A stretch of DNA of 38,270 bases from a bacterium (GTDB lineage: Bacteria > Patescibacteriota > Microgenomatia > Levybacterales > UBA12049). The notes beneath the pieces are model-generated. The model did not search any database. It had not been told where the DNA came from and saw only the letters and a program-made list of their open reading frames with translations. The stretch is from positions 1 through 38,270 of the forward strand of contig JAKALN010000005.1 of the NCBI GenBank assembly GCA_021824155.1, read 5' to 3'. Below are positions 37,741-38,270 of this stretch, piece by piece. A program made the position numbers and the translations under genes. Each line of letters starts with the position of its first letter. Positions within the stretch are counted from its first letter, which is position 1.

Positions 37741-37799
37741 TATTATTTAGTGCGTAGCGCTTGCCAGTAAAGACTCTGGCCGCTACACACTAAATAATA
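37741..37799. repeat. long hairpin between tRNA-Ala and 23S
   Basis: TATTATTTAGTG/CACTAAATAATA (12 bp), GTAGCG/CGCTAC (6 bp), GCCAG/CTGGC (5 bp), loop TAAAGACT. Confidence 0.85.
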
Positions 37800-37807
37800 A
37801 ACAAGAT

Positions 37808-37820
37808 TAGCTCTTTGACA
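37808..37820 (+). promoter_or_regulatory. boxA-like rRNA antitermination element TAGCTCTTTGACA
   Basis: Matches the bacterial rRNA boxA core GCTCTTT(A/G)ACA, just upstream of 23S. Confidence 0.75.
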
Positions 37821-37884
37821 AGTGAAGGGAAGAACCTTATACCACGCTTTCTTTTAACTAAGAACGCGTATATAGGGTAAAGTC

Positions 37885-38270
<386 letters not shown>

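Overview
The window looks like a chromosomal segment of a Candidate Phyla Radiation (CPR, Microgenomates-like) bacterium. The assignment rests on gene content and sequence style only, with no tree. It runs from a partial tRNA-Met(CAT) on the minus strand to the 5' end of a 23S rRNA gene. Between them are: (i) a housekeeping block with murI-murD-tgt-trpS-ftsH, a standalone 5'-3' exonuclease, a glycosyltransferase, mutM, an archaeal-type UMP kinase, recF and nnrD; (ii) Fic, an archaeal-type ATP-dependent DNA ligase and an EndoQ-like PHP nuclease; (iii) a metal/thiol-redox island at about 21.6-33.2 kb: Fur-family regulator, ZIP, DsbA plus a CSSC membrane protein, DoxX, DUF1573, a Cys-rich secreted protein, CcdA, CPH-type copper ATPase, Met-rich protein, CsoR, ArsR, TrxA and TrxB, with several palindromic operator candidates; (iv) small, mostly lineage-specific proteins, a NUDIX hydrolase, and tRNA-Ala(TGC)-boxA-23S with no 16S in front. 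Main hunt results: degenerate heptanucleotide-periodic repeats in several intergenic gaps and inserted in-frame in trpS and nnrD; many promoters whose -10 box lies 6-12 nt before the ATG (leaderless or near-leaderless transcription); paired CsoR-like operators around a copper/thiol operon; an orphan promoter-to-poly-T RNA ahead of murI that ends in an initiator-tRNA-like fold lacking the D-loop/T-loop contact residues; a 23S locus apparently unlinked from 16S; and an unlisted 44-aa membrane micro-ORF. No database search or folding program was run; all homology calls are by motif recognition.
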